The notes: generated by a model not told the origin, from the sequence alone. A DNA stretch of 64,000 nt from Nemopilema nomurai (GCA_003864495.1 ML133439.1:307839-371838), one strand, 5' to 3'; positions 39,855 through 53,256 are shown, numbered from the stretch's first letter. Numbers and translations: made by a program.

Positions 39855-42800
39855 CTGTTCCAGTAGACAAGAGAACGAAACCAGACGGGGGACCATGCAT
39901 TGTCTGTCGATGCGGGTTTTATTCAGATGTCAAAGACTGGTTCGTCTTGGAATACGATACTTGTATAACACTGTTCCGTGGCTTGGCATCTATTTCCCTT
40001 GACCATTGTTTCACTTGAGTCGATGTTGGTGAGAAGGAAAAATTTATCACGGTCATAATCCTTGGCCAGTTAGGTACAATGTTTCACTAATAAACTGGAA
40101 AATTTCGAGTAGTAAATGTAAATTCGTTTATCCTTCCTCTATTCTATGCCACATATTTCTTCTGTTCTATCACCTTCAAATTCTCAGATGAGCTTTGCGG
40201 TACCACAGGCAAGTCCAGAACAGAAGCTGTCTTAATTGTTATCAGATTTCGAAACGTTGCTGTTGGTTGAATATTTTTAGCAACAAAATGAAGGTGATGC
40301 CCTGAACGGAAAGAGCACTCTTTTCACCTACTGGCATATTTGCGAGAAGAGTGGTAGAAAGCCATTTGGCTAGTTTCGAGTTGCTTCTTGCTGCGATATT
40401 AAGCAATTCAAGTCTTTCATTTGAATAGGAAATGGTATGAAACCAAATGCCCACTGAAATATGCACGAAATGCTTTAGCGTGATCGATGTACGTTATGGG
40501 CCTTTACCATCGAATATCATTGTTTTATTAAACATTTAGTGTCTAATACAAGTTAACTGTGAAAACTTTGCATCAGAGAACAAAGATATGACTTGCACTT
40601 TTGTTGCGAATGTAATTCTTGTACAGCCTGGCAGGATCAGTTGTAGCAGTCTGTTCTCATATCGATTGAATGACCTAGTGCACGCAATGCTGATTGGGTG
40701 CATTGTGATTCAGGTGGTATAGTCAAATGACGTCATCAAATAAATATACATCGCCTTACTTCTTTTATGACTCCTGACCTTGCCTACATTCATAACGTAT
40801 ACAGTATTATTCGAACAAAAGCTAGAGACTCTTATCATACTATTTCAAGAGCCATAGACTTGCACCACCTACATTTATTTGCAAGGCAATTAATCGAGCA
40901 TTATCGGCATGACCACTTGACGCAACTTGTTCTTACGCTCATAATCCCTCAATTGTAAGTCAACACTTGATCAGCTAGAGTCCTATGATTTGCCTATATG
41001 CTCAAACATGCTCAATGGAGTGCAGCTTTAAGTGAGATCCCCTTGACAGCTGGTGAAATACAGTTGGGACACAAGCGTCACCTTCTTCCATTTGAACTGA
41101 TATTGTGTATCAATACACCTGATACCCATGAGGATTAAATGGAAGGCCTCAAGCTGCACGAATCCTGGAAGACCGTGTGGTACACGTGCTGTGTAGCGAC
41201 AGTTTTCTATGATTACATAATCAGGTGGTCCGGTTGCTTTTACGATAAATTGGACGTCTCATGAAAAGCATTGGCAAGCTAATAAAAAATGATTTGTGCA
41301 ACATTTTGAAATCTATGATCATGACTCAATGAAAAGTCACCTAAATTAGAACTATTATTGCAGTTTATATTTATAGATTATAAATATGTTTATAAATATG
41401 TATGGGTATAACTATCGATAAAGGGGTAAACAAACTTGATCAAAAACACACATTGTTTAACATAATTCACGCATTTAAAAGCTACGACTTGCTGGGTAAT
41501 CTTCCCCTAGAAGAAAATTTTCGCTTAGTTCCAATGGACCATCCGATTGAATTTGAAGTCACGCGAAGTCTCATCTAGGTATAACCGAATTGACATGTTT
41601 ACACAGTTAAAATTTTTATATATTTACAGTAAAATTCGTGGGACATCCATTTGAAGCTCAAAGTTTTTCGAGCTTAACGCGCCAAATTTAAAAAACTGTC
41701 TCCTCTACAGGCATTATTCGACAAAAATAGGGACAAAGATAAAGTCTCTTATTCATAAAATATTTAAAATCCAAGACAATTTCACGGCTGACGTGAAAAT
41801 ATTTCTTTCTTATTGCTCAAAAAGGGCCTACAGGGTAAAGGTCAATAGTTTCATTTAGATTTTCAAAAAGGTTTTTCTCTTGTCTTTTTGACAAGGCTCT
41901 TAAACCTTTTGTTTCAAATGTCTACATGTTACGTCACAACGTCTGGTTCGAAGTTTACCAGGTCACGCGTTGACTCAAAGATTACAAATGTCGCGGTATC
42001 TTCGAATTACCTTCGAAATATAACCCATTCAATTTTGATATACTTTTTTCGTTCAAGCTAGTCACTTTTCATGTTTTACTTAACTACCATTGGCTGGCTT
42101 GTTCACACGATTCTGAAAGCTTTTATTTAAACTACCTCAACTAATGTGCCACTACACGATGCCGGATAACTTTGAGATCTTCTAGCTAGAAGGATAAAAG
42201 GTTGTACGGCTGATACGAATAGCCCAGTACTCGTGTAAACGGGAGGCCTATCCGTATAACTTTCTATCCGGATCAAAAGTCATCCAGCTTCGTGTAAACG
42301 CAGCCTAACTGTCATTACATACTAAAAACTAAAAATTTGAATTTCAAAATGTCGAAGCAAAGACAACAAACAGAGAAATTCATGTATGGCTGGAATCACG
42401 GTGTCTTGCTTTACAGGTAACCGCCATCCCTCTTTTTCATTCTTTAGGTGAAAACGGACGTAAAAAGGACCGTGTATTTCAGCCTTTACAATGAAACTCT
42501 TTCGATGCGAAATACAAGTTTTCTTGGGTTTACTTAAATTGACCTTTAAACTTGAAAACAGTGCAAAATATGTCAGATAGAAACAGCTGTTTCTTCCATT
42601 TTTACTTTTTCTTGCTGAAACCTACAACCAATTATTTGTTGTGTGCGAACTTGTGACAGTACAGAGATCCTGGCCCATAAACCATTTTGCATGACCTAGA
42701 ATTTTCTATAAACTCTTTTAGTTATCGAAATCAACTGGTGAGTACTAAATGTTCTAACCATTTCGATGAACCTGTGGTCCATCTTGGGACGGCCAAAGAA

Positions 42801-43568
42801 ACGTAAATTGCAAATGAAATGAAAGCATCAGGTTGCAGAGATATTGCTTTGCCTACAAGTAACATCATCCATGAATGGTGTATTGGAGCCCACGTGACTT
42901 TGATCACGTCCATGGATCATCGACCCATTTGCGCCAACATCTGATGATCAGATCTCATGTTTCTTAGCAGAGCAGATTGCAAAAAACCTAGCGAGAAGCG
43001 AGAAGCCAAGCAATATATTCGACCGAAAATGTCAATAATGGGAAGCTGGAGAAACAAAATGTACAATTATGCGCGTCGATGAATCATTGAAAACAAAAGT
43101 TGATGCAATATTCAGAACACGTTCCAGTAAAGGTCAATCAAAGAAATTCCTGAAACATGCGGTAACGAACGGTGGTGCGGAGAAATATCGAGAGGTTTTC
43201 AATCCACGGTTCTAAACACAATTAAATACTTTGAACAGAATCTCTTTTCAAAGGAAAGAATACAATTAAAACTTTTTGGACTAGGCTTATGGTTACGGAA
43301 GGGAGTTATCGTGTCACCGAGGTCCCTCTTAGAATCAGTAATGCTACACTTATCAACTTTTCCTTTTAAATACATCTGTAAGATTCTTAGCGATTGACTG
43401 TTGCTTGTTTGCTTTAATTTAGCGGGCGATGGATGATTTGGAGAAACAACTATTCTGATGCGATTCAAGAAAGATTTTCATCACATTATCTAAAAAGGAC
43501 TGACAGATTTCGAGAACAAGCAGAAACAACATATTTTCTTCTAATCCACTTTTTCTGAACTCAAAAAG
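39855..43568. other. Intergenic, no gene recognised
   Basis: Unique AT-rich DNA upstream of the oxidase and downstream of astacin A. Open frames here are short and match no family I know. Two GTGTAAACG motifs at about 42,232-42,301, next to CCGTATAAC/ATCCGGAT blocks, look like part of a small repetitive element, but no boundaries can be set. Confidence 0.5.
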
Positions 43569-43627
43569 TTTTACTTTATTCAGTGCGCATTGTAGACAAA
43601 CAATATTGTTAATTTCTTACTGTCTTG

Positions 43628-43633
43628 TTTATT
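43628..43633 (-). terminator. Poly(A) signal of astacin A
   Basis: AATAAA on the minus strand, about 56 bases after the stop at 43,691-43,689. The same signal is found at 56,048-56,053 in copy B. Confidence 0.6.
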
Positions 43634-43688
43634 ATAGGCCTAAAGGCATTTTGACTATGAAGAAGCATTCAAATGTCATCCAATTTCT

Positions 43689-46600
43689 TTAATCATTCTT
43701 ATGCAGTTGCTTCTCCTTTTCGCATGGTCCGTTGACGATGTCCTTTTCTTTTGATTCCTCGACAAGCTCTTCTGCTTTCTTACTCTCTATGACGGCTTTT
43801 GCTAGTTTCATCTGGTCATCTTTGACCTCAGCGCACATAAACAGCTTATTCAAGCGCCTAATGTCGCTGTCTGTCAAACTCTCACCGGCACCAATTACTC
43901 TATCAACTGCAAAACAACATCGAAGTTTTCTTAAGACATACCTAAATTTAGTGTGCAGTGATAACCAATTTGTGCAGTGATAAGCTGAAAACGTGCAGTG
44001 ATAAATCATGAAATGTGCAGTGATAAAAACGGCGCTTTGTCATTTTCGTCGTACTTGGAAAAGGGTCATGACTTTTTTCTGTTCATACATATTGCAAAGT
44101 TTAACTGCTTTACCAACTCTAATGCATTTCAGAATTTTTAGAATTTTCGGACTTACAGAATTCTGAACCTGACAGAATTTCAAAACGTCAAAAAGATCAT
44201 CAAGATTGTTTTAGAAGAGTCCTGATTGAGTTCCAAAACCTATTCAAGTGTTTATATTTCCCAGAATAAAACAGGAAGGAGGCGTAAAAACAAGATAGAA
44301 TATTTATAGTTAACTTAACGCTGGTATAAACATCTTAATAAGAACGTTTTCAAAAGCAAAATTGACTTCAAACTACCGAACAATGTCGTCCAAGAAGCAA
44401 GGTACGATTGATAGATTTTTTAATTCATCAACGACTGGAAAAAGACATCGAAGGAACATGGAAAGACAGAAAAAGAAGTTAGAGAGGACGAGGCAACAAG
44501 CTCTAGCCGCAACACGTGCAATGATTCTGTCAGCCCTTGCTCATGAATTCAACTACAATCTCAACCTTTCCAACCATACACGCCTTCTGACTTTGATCTG
44601 CAGTATATTCGACCCCAGTTGTACAATAACTTTTGCGCACTATAGTCCGTTCTGACCTGCCAAAGTTCAAGAAAAAAATGCATTCCTGCATTGCTGCATC
44701 TCTTCGCTTTGATGCGTCCATGGATAAAACGCAGAAGGATCATCAATACATGCTACTAAATGTAGTCGATGAAAATGGGGAACCAGATCTCAAGTTTATT
44801 GGCATTGGACACGTGACTGATCCTGGTGCCTCGCAGCATTGAAATTGGGAGCAGACGACAATGTTGGCTTCGACGAAGTAATGAAAGTGATAACTCATCT
44901 TTCAACTGACGGAGAAAATAAAAATGTTGGAGAGCATCGTGGTCTATGGAAGCTTCTGGATGACGACCGAAGGAAATTAGACATCGACACTCCCCTCCTA
45001 AAGTCTGTTTGTGCAGTGCATTCAACTGCAAATGCATACAAAGACTTATGTAAGAGTGTCCCAGAAATTGATCACTTGGTTAAAAATTAGCAGCAATTTC
45101 TACCTATTTTCACGTTTCAGCAAAACGAACTGTTAGTTTTCATTGAATTTGCAGGATCCTAAGCCATTTTAAGGCCTCAGAAATGGCAAAATCTCGCAAA
45201 TTACTTCTTCCTTCCTACACCCACCCTTGATTTCTTGTAGAATGTGCAGTGATAAAATTTCCTTAAAATTTCCTTTATTCAAGCGCCTAATGTCGCTGTC
45301 TGTCAAACTCTCACCGGCACCAATTACTCTACCAACTGCAAAACAACATCGAAGTTTTCTTAAGGCCACACAGAACAATTCCTCACATCGTAAAAAATCT
45401 GAACAGAAGTTCTCCAGCAGCATTGTCCATTTCAGAAAATCAGATAGAAGTTTGTCATGAAGGTATTAAATTAGGAGCTTTAAGTATAATCTGCTCTTAA
45501 ATAGACGATTCCTTGATAAAAGTGGGCGGATTCCTTGATAAAAGTTGTATTGCGATATTTACCTCCTCCATATGCATCCTTTGCTGTAATTGTTGTTTCC
45601 TTCTTAATCACAAATCCAAACTTGCGCGTTGGAGTACCAAAAAAGTTTCCTTTGTAGTGCATGATACTATTAAAGTCGTATTCTTCGCCATACGTGTTTG
45701 CTTCTTCTTCTTTTTCGAAATTCTTTTCCTTACCTAAATCAATCACAAAGGTAATAAAGATAGATAGCTCTGACTAAATAATCTACCATTCTATTGGAAT
45801 AGCGGTCAAATACATTTGTTCAGGACAGGCATAGAAAAATACACTAAAGAAGGCAGTACTTCTGTAAAAGAAAATCATAATACGAATAATTTTGCTATCT
45901 AATGGGGAGTATAAGAAACACAAGGTTTCTTAAACTTGCACACGAGTGAAAATGAGGCAAAAAGAAGCGAAGTACAATTGCGCATAGAGACGTCATGTGA
46001 AAAGCTAACTGAAAGAATAAAAAGTTGTGGATCAAATACCATATGCAAATGGGTAAATAAGAGCTTTTTGGCCAATTTTTATGGTCATGTATTTTCTGGA
46101 TCAGATAAAAAGGTGAAAAAATAAACCTTTTGTGTCTATAAAAGTTCGGTTTTAGTAAATTCTCTATAGGTAGGTCCTAAAACTATTTTGACGTGACAAA
46201 AGGAATCTGAAAGACAATGGGAAAAATTTGGCTGAAGTTTTTGTCGGATACATTAGTGTCCCGCATAAAGAAGCAAACTTTTTGATTCCAGGTCTAACAC
46301 GTTTCTTATATAATGAGATATAAACATAAAATCAGGGTAATGTTTCTTATGCAAAAAACCACATTTTACTATTGATCATCTACTCAGACACAAGCACAAT
46401 GATTGTGATAAAAATACCGTATACTATTTTGATTTGTATTTGTCGTTTGTCAATTTTAAGAAATGCTAAAAATATTCCAGAAAAGTGCTTTTTGCTTAGT
46501 TTGTAGTCAACATTATATTTCATTCAGCTAAATTAGAATGATTAATATCTTGTTCTGTTTTACAAAGGATTTACTTACTTACATGAAACTTTTTCAATAA

Positions 46601-49600
46601 GAAACAAGGCTTTTTTCAGACTATCGCCATTTTCTAATCAAAGGGGCTATTTTTTAACAACAAATTAAGGGTCTGTATTTCTTAAAACTGAGTTTCTGAT
46701 ATGCAGAAAACACAAGACATAACGGCAAAACTGGATTCATACAATGCATGCTGCAAATGCATCAAGACATGTTCTAAAAGTGTATTCTCATTTGCAGCAC
46801 TGACTCAAAGCTATATTGCACTTTGCAAATTATACGCTGAGGAGATTACAGTAAAATTAACCATGTTCTGTATGCCAGTTTTGCGTTATAAGTCACGTAT
46901 AGAGAAAAGTCGAGAATCGATTGATTTCAAGAAAACTTTAGTACAACGTCTACTTCTTCTGTTGTTGTCGCCTAGGAAATAGACCAGTGGAGTGTTGTTT
47001 CATTTGCTATAAAGAAAAAGTACTCAGCCTCTTATCATTTATTCATCTGTTTTTAGACATTCCATTGTTCCAATAATCTGCTAATTTTTTGGTTCGATCC
47101 TACAATCGCTTTATGACTTTCTTGCTTATCAGTTCATTCATCTCATCAGTTTCCTCAACTCTTTGAAATATAGGTAATATTCTACAAATTGGCTTCAAAA
47201 TGACATTTTAACAGAATATGACACAACATACCCTCTTCGATATTTTCCCAGTGGATATTAATGTACTTGTCTCTGTCCGGCCTTTCTTGTTCATGTATAA
47301 AGCCAAACGCGTGCATTACCTCGTGAAGAACTTCGCCAACTTTCATTTTCTTCACTAGATTTACCCACTGATATGGGAATATTCCTCCTTCCTGCATCCC
47401 AATAAAAGAATTTGCTCGTGGTGCTTCTCTAAACGGCAAGATGGTTACTAAAGTCATTGAGAAATACAAAAGATAAAGCATATAGCTTGTCAAATTTACA
47501 GCTTAAATCGAGGAGACATTTCCCTTGAGTCTTCAGAGGTCTAGAAAGGGAAAGTACAATAATTATACATTAAAATTGAATTGATCCAGGGGTTGAAATT
47601 CTATTCCTGTAAGAATTATCCTTTTGTAGTACAACTTGATAGGGAATGCTTAATAATAGCGGGAGCAGCAACAACAACAGCAATAAAAGCAGCTATATGA
47701 AAAGCAAACAGGAACAGAGGCCTTTTCCGTTGCAGCCTTCTCACAGTCATTAAAGTTCAACAGTTTCTTACAAAAACAACGAGATGCTGAAATTCCCTAT
47801 GCAATGAACGTCTTGAAGTATCTATGAAATTTTGCAGAATTTGAATTCTAGACACACCATGCAGATGCAAAATTTAGCTCTCTGTCCATCAACAACGGCA
47901 TTACTACGAATGTACGGCAGTGATGATAATTTGATCTGTTAATTTCCATACAAGTCCAACTCTCATTGTTTTCATTAAATAAGATTATCGCTCGGCTAGC
48001 CATGTCAAAACAGGGACATAAAAATATATCTACAATTGTGCCTGCATTAAAAACTCGCTTCCTAAAATAACATACGCTGAGGATATTTGTACTCACCCGA
48101 AGTTTATGTGAAATTTTTCCTTATTGCTTTTCTCCACTTTTTCGAATTTTATGCACGTATAATCTTCAAAAACCTGAATTGCTGCTTTTATGTTATCAAT
48201 CAATGCCGCTGAAATTTGAATGACAGCAAAACAGAATCTATCGTGTTGCTATACTTTTTGAACTATTTGAATAAATTATTGTGCTTATTAAAATAGCAGT
48301 TTACTGGCTTTTTCATTTTCAGCCAAAAATGTAACCAATCTTGCAGTTGCAATATTGACAACTTTTCAGTCTGATGGTATACAATATTTAGTTGCAATAT
48401 CCCGAGAGCATTTTGGTTCATAGCAATCATCGATAGTAGCTAGGAAGCGATTATTTGTTTGATTACAAGTAACTAGGTGGAAAACTGCTAGTATGTCGGT
48501 ATTCCAAATAAGTTTCAATTGTACAGTAATTCAGAAAAAGTTCCACAGAGAACCATCCCAAATACTAATAGTTCTAAATACAGATTTTGATAAGCCTAAA
48601 TGTTTATTAATGGCCTTTTATCGATCGGAATTTAACTGACTGTACATTTAATAGAATTTAAAAAAGAATGCAAAACTACTGCAAGATTTTCATAACAAAA
48701 CAGTTCTTTTTTCTCCAACTTTTGAGCAGAGGGTCGTACACGAAATGCTTGATGATTTCAATGTTAAGAAACCATACATACTTTGAGTAAAATAGCTTAG
48801 ACAAAACAACGAGCCAACTGTTTAATGACACAAAAAATTAATCTTTAGGCTGCACTCTAATCAACAATCGGCCGCTTCAATGCTAGGCTTTTAGACCAAG
48901 GGTTTTGTGGTACAACAACAACATTGCACAACAACAAAAATTAATTTCAATCTAGTGTTAGAACCCTTAAGAAGCAATAAGCGCCGTGACATTTTATTCT
49001 GAATACTGGGGAGCTTTGACTCACCTGTTTTGATGTTGGTGTCAAGGCTATAGTAAATCGGCTTATCAATAGGCCAATATTTGGTAGTTCCTGTCTTTAC
49101 TGCTCTCTTCTCTTTGCCTTTTTCCTTTCCTGGTTTGGCTTTCATTTTCTCTGGGGTCCGAATGATGTCATCTCCTGTAATTTTCTCTACGCAACAAAAA
49201 TGGAAAACCGTATTCATTATTTCATCTACCATGATTGAACAAATTGATGGAAAACGGACAAGGCAGCATGAATGATACCCACCCTCTAAAATCGAGTATT
49301 TTTCGCAATGAAAAAATGAATAGGAAAGGAGTTTGGAATATAGTTTGGTAATCATGAGTTGGATTTTTATGAGGGCATCTGTTTTACTAGAAGAAAATGC
49401 TGTGTTCCCTTAGGCTTCTAGAATGGTGAAGCAGAGGCCTTTTCAAGGACAACACACATGCAATGGCGAGTGCAAATCAAGTCAATGAATCTCTTTCGAA
49501 GATATAGTTTGTTAATATAACAGAAACGTGATAATTGTGTCAGTTGTAGCATGCGAAGGTATATACAAGAAGTTTGTTTTTTTGTGTGGTATGCTTCCTC

Positions 49601-50118
49601 CTTTTAATCTGCACAGCATTTTTAGAACTTTTATCAGTGCATAAGCATCCAAAAGAAAAATTACGTTTGAAACACTCTGCTGACACTGAATGACAAGAAC
49701 CAGTGAGATGATGCCAAAAGAGGATTAAATTGTCTACATTCAAGCAAAACTAAGAGATCAAACCTTCCCGCTCTGTCTTTTCGGCATCACTCATTCCTTT
49801 CTCGACATCCTTTGTGCTCTTTACTAGAACAAAAGAAATGAGAATAAATTTTGATTCTTTGACTTAACTTTTTCCAGTTATTTTTCAATAAAAAATTATT
49901 TCCAAAGCTTAACATATTTGCATTCAATAGAACTTTTTACTTTTTTTGGCAGTTTATGATTTGGTCGGACAATTCAACTTACTTTGACAAAATTCGATCA
50001 ACGCAAACAAGCACTTACCCATGTCCAAACCACAAACTTCTACAACGTTTTTCTGCTTTTTCGCTGCAATGCTCTCAAAAGCAAGAACCACTAACAGGAA
50101 GTGCAGTAACTTCTTCAT
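43689..50118 (-). CDS. Astacin-type zinc metalloprotease, copy A
   Basis: Exons 50118-50019, 49823-49764, 49186-49025, 48208-48097, 47428-47232, 45733-45563 and 43906-43689 join in phase into 1,020 nt, 339 residues. Residues 1-19 are a signal peptide ([19 protein letters not shown]). A charged propeptide follows with ITGDDI, resembling the FxGD aspartate switch, and KEKRAV is a likely dibasic maturation site. The catalytic domain has the zinc signature [19 protein letters not shown] (about residues 180-198) and the Met-turn SIMHY. It ends [15 protein letters not shown], with a lysine- and glutamate-rich tail of about 47 residues and no ShK, EGF or CUB domain. The usual CxS...C disulfide pair before HExxH is missing ([10 protein letters not shown]). 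Secreted endopeptidase; substrate unknown. The last intron carries a hAT-like insertion and a truncated extra copy of the last exon (45,335-45,169). Confidence 0.88.
43846..43935. repeat. 90-bp direct repeat, left of the hAT-like insertion
   Basis: Identical to 45,275-45,364 except one base (T at 43,902 against C). The repeat covers the start of the astacin last exon and its splice acceptor (TTTTGCAG on the minus strand). It flanks the 1,339-bp insertion on both sides and is single-copy in astacin B. Confidence 0.9.
43936..45274 (+). mobile_element. hAT-superfamily-like insertion in astacin A, decayed
   Basis: This 1,339-bp insertion is absent from astacin B. A plus-strand reading spread over three frames starts [13 protein letters not shown] at about 44,383. 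It continues with a basic stretch and with [20 protein letters not shown] (about 44,640-44,840), then [20 protein letters not shown] and [15 protein letters not shown] (44,840-45,090). This resembles hAT-type transposase-derived proteins, such as those related to KIAA1586. At least two frameshifts and the missing C-terminal dimerisation region make it inactive. Four GTGCAGTGATAA boxes lie near the left end and one near the right, all in the same direction. No inverted ends were found. Confidence 0.6.
43953..44026. repeat. Four GTGCAGTGATAA boxes
   Basis: GTGCAGTGATAA occurs at 43,953, 43,972, 43,993 and 44,015 (spacing 19, 21, 22), and once more at 45,244-45,255 near the other end of the insertion, all in plus orientation. 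Confidence 0.85.
45169..45335 (-). pseudogene. Truncated duplicate of astacin A last exon
   Basis: The exon starts after the normal acceptor (GCAG|TTGG) and reads [20 protein letters not shown] plus K, then runs into insertion sequence for 34 foreign residues to a stop at 45,171-45,169. It lies between exon 6 and the intact last exon. If spliced in, the protein would lose the final LFMC cysteine and the charged tail. If skipped, the normal protein is made. Confidence 0.7.
45275..45364. repeat. 90-bp direct repeat, right of the hAT-like insertion
   Basis: Partner of 43,846-43,935, offset 1,429 bases. It carries a second astacin splice acceptor and the first about 60 coding bases of the last exon. 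Confidence 0.9.
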
Positions 50119-50145
50119 TTTCCTACTCGCAACCAACTTCTCACA

Positions 50146-51589
50146 CTGTGAAGAAACTGTCAGAAATCGCTTAGCTAGCCTAACTTCTGACTACCCGTCA
50201 GATTAAAACTCGATAGAAAAAACAATTGATTAGCTTAAGAGGACTGTATTAGGTAAATCGAATACTGACTGTATAGATATCATAGACTAGAGTGACAGAT
50301 TTCACTCAAATGTAGATTTTACCCTACCATAGATAGCATCTAAAATAGGGCCTATGGTGTCTCTCGACCGAATGAAGTCTGAAACGAATTCCTACTGAAT
50401 ATATAGCGGTATAAAGAATTAATTTAGCTACATTACATCACTAAGGATTACATCGTATGGCGCAGTTGGCCCTATATCGCTAGGTTACACACACGCCTCC
50501 ATCTAAATATTTATTATCTACGTACTAAAGACCATAACAACAAGATACAAATAACCAGATGATTCTAAAATACCCTAGACGTAATCAGGTTGCCCAATAG
50601 ATAAAATAAATCCAAACACAAAAGTGAAAAATGCGATTTATATACTTTCCTCATTCAAAGTCATTCAAAGTCTGTCAATAGTAAATTACCAATTCAAGAC
50701 AAAACCTCTCCTTGCAAAGTTCACAGGTATTTGAGAACAAAAGAATTTCTCTAAATAACTGGGTACCTGGAAAAATTCTCGGTTCACTGGCAATGAATAC
50801 ACCTGCTACAGTGACAGGAGTACATTTTGTTATTGACCAATCGGTGGATTTGTTTACATAAAGTTTTTATCCAATCAGATAACTCCACTTTGACCTTGCT
50901 TCTTCATTTTGTCATTTTGAAACGAGGTTGCTGCAAAATAACACACGCCTCAAAATAAAATAAAATCTCAAAACTTTTCGCCGGAAAAAAAACAACGCTC
51001 ATTCACAGTTAATTAGCCTGATTTCTTAACTAAATTTCTGATAAATATTTCTGAGCCCTAAACTGAGCTATGTACTGTTAAGAAATATTAGAAGGGGAGC
51101 ACCACTCGCTGCTGATCTCCTATTACACAGGTCATCCTTGAGCACCCTACCACTAAAGAAACGTCAAGAAAATCTAGGAAACATTGGACAAGACCATGGC
51201 ATGCATTCGCATCTTACATAAAATGTTTACTAGGAATCTAAAGTTTACTACGTTTCTCAGCTTCACAACAAATTTGAACAATTGCCCTTAAACGCACCTT
51301 GGTTTCAAAGTGAATCACCTTTCTTAAATGGTTTCTCCCCCAGAAAACACTAGCAAAGGCTATTAGATCTTGTAGAAACCTTCGTACAACCACTTGCACA
51401 TCAACAAGGCGCTTAGCATAGGTTATTCGATTGTTAGTTTCCTCATGTATGGCTTCCAGCAATCGTTTACAGAACGAGTCAATCAAAATCAACTCTGTCA
51501 GCACAACTGCACACAATCAAACGATTTGAACCAAAAAAATGGTCTTGGTGCATTAACCGAAACATCCATATTACGGCAACCTATGTTAC
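50146..51589. other. Intergenic, no gene recognised
   Basis: 5' flank of astacin A and the space before the DIRS-like relic. No clear promoter was found. DNA at 51.2-51.59 kb may be the decayed reverse-transcriptase part of the retroelement, but I could not read a recognisable motif. Confidence 0.5.
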
Positions 51590-53256
51590 ACGAGCTCAGA
51601 TATTTTGGCCGACAAATTATCTCGTATAACTGTTGATAACACAGAATGGAGTTTGAACCCTCGTGTCTTTTCTAGCCTTTGTGCTAATTTTGACTCCCTC
51701 ACAGGTGACCTGTTTGCCTCAAGGCTAAATAACAAGCTCGCACCTATATTTTCATGGCATCCTGACCTCCTCTATGAAGCTTTAAATCCTTTCTTGCGAT
51801 CTTAGAATGACCTTTATGGCCATGTGTTTCCACCATTCAAATTGATAAGCAAAGTCATAAATAACATTGTTGAAAATTCTTGTGGTGTGTTGCTTGTTTG
51901 CCCTATTTGGCCAATCAAACCGTGGTTTCTATACCTTGCTCAATTACTAGACTACTTTCCAATTGAAGTCCCTTTTCTCTGTTCCTAATTTAACTACCCG
52001 GATCAACTCTGGTTAGTTCACCCACTGCTTCCAAAGATGAAAGTTATGGGCTGCAAAATATCGACCGACAGCGCCATAAGGATCAAATAATTGAAAAACC
52101 TATTAATGTCATCAAGGCAAATTGGAAGAAACGCACTCAAACAGCTGCAAGTCTATTCTCTGACAGAGATTTACATCTTGTAATAGACGAAACTAATTTC
52201 CATCTCCGCCCACTGTCTATCAACTTCTCAAGTTTTTATCTTTATTGTACAAGAAGGGGCTAAGCTATTTAAAGATTAATTGAACCCTGTACTTTCTGTT
52301 TTTTGCAAAAATTGGAAAGTAAATGAGTGTTCTCCGTCATGTGACTTAACAAAAACCCCTTGCTGCCGTTTCACCACCACCGGTTTAAGAAACAATGGCC
52401 TAGACCTAAGTTGTCAACATCTTCATCCAGCTCAAGTTTATCATTCATCGTACTTCCGTGGCTTGCATCTAACCTTCTGTCTCGGCGATTGACCAACAGA
52501 GGAATCTTTTTTACTTTGGATTTACCATTTGTACTAACAACGTTGACGGAAAGTGTGGCTTGTGGAAATCTTCAAATTTTCTTCCGTCTCTGGATTGGCG
52601 CCATTTAGAATAAAAGAACTAAGCAACAACAACAATTTAAAATAACATTCTTAGCTTGGAATTTGCGAGGTGGCTATAACATGGAAAACTGTATATATTC
52701 TAAATCATAGGATGGCAAGGATGAGCATTGACACTGTCCACATTCTATATTTTAGAACATGGAAATTATCCATTTAGAACAATTTAACCCTTTGTCGCCG
52801 GAAAATATCTTTAATTCATTCCAGGAACATCTAATCTGACAATAGCGCGACATTTGATATACATTGTCGAGATCTTGATGGTTTAACGTAATGGACCCTG
52901 CTTTAAAATTTCTTTATCAAGTCTCTATGAAGGAAATCCTCTGGAAAACGTCAAAATTACTCCAGATTGATTTGAATGAAATTCTTCCCTTTCGCAAATG
53001 AAACGATGGAAGGACTAAAGCTCATTTATTTTTAGGTTGTACTCCACCGCAGCAACCAGTTGCAACTGATACCATCACTCCTTGGATTCGGGGTGATCTC
53101 CAGAAAGGTGGAATCGATACGAAATTGTTTGGAGCTTACAATGTTTGCGTCGCTGCCGCCTCTTTGGCACATGAAGCTCATACTCCCTTGGATGTTTTGT
53201 CGTCGGCAGGAGGTTGGTCGTCAGCAGAAACGCTCTGTAGCAGTGCTGTAGAATGA
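51590..53256 (+). mobile_element. Relic of a DIRS-like tyrosine-recombinase retrotransposon
   Basis: Two recognisable pieces lie on the plus strand. At 51,590-51,805 the frame reads SSDILADKLSRITVDNTEWS and continues with the DLFASRLNNKLAPIFSW signature at the RT/RNase H end of DIRS-type elements, then a stop. At 53,056-53,256 it reads ATDTITPWIRGDLQKGGIDT, then AAASLAHEAHTPLDVLSSAG and GWSS, the C-terminal end of the tyrosine recombinase. At the catalytic HxxR place it has AYNVC, so both H and R are lost. The DNA between has many stops. No terminal repeats were found; the element is dead. Confidence 0.65.

Larger units (their letters stand above)
43569..50145. repeat. Segmental duplication 2, copy A (astacin unit)
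   Basis: Direct tandem copy of about 55,977-60,820. It contains all seven exons of an astacin gene. Large differences: a 1.34-kb hAT-like insertion (43,936-45,274) with a flanking 90-bp duplication, about 400 bp near 46.44-46.84 kb and about 230 bp near 47.47-47.71 kb present only here, and a 365-bp stretch present only in copy B. Confidence 0.9.

Noticed and set aside
49081..49275. Plus-strand frame repeated at 59,372-59,566
   Set aside because: Antisense of astacin exon 3; conserved only because the exon is.
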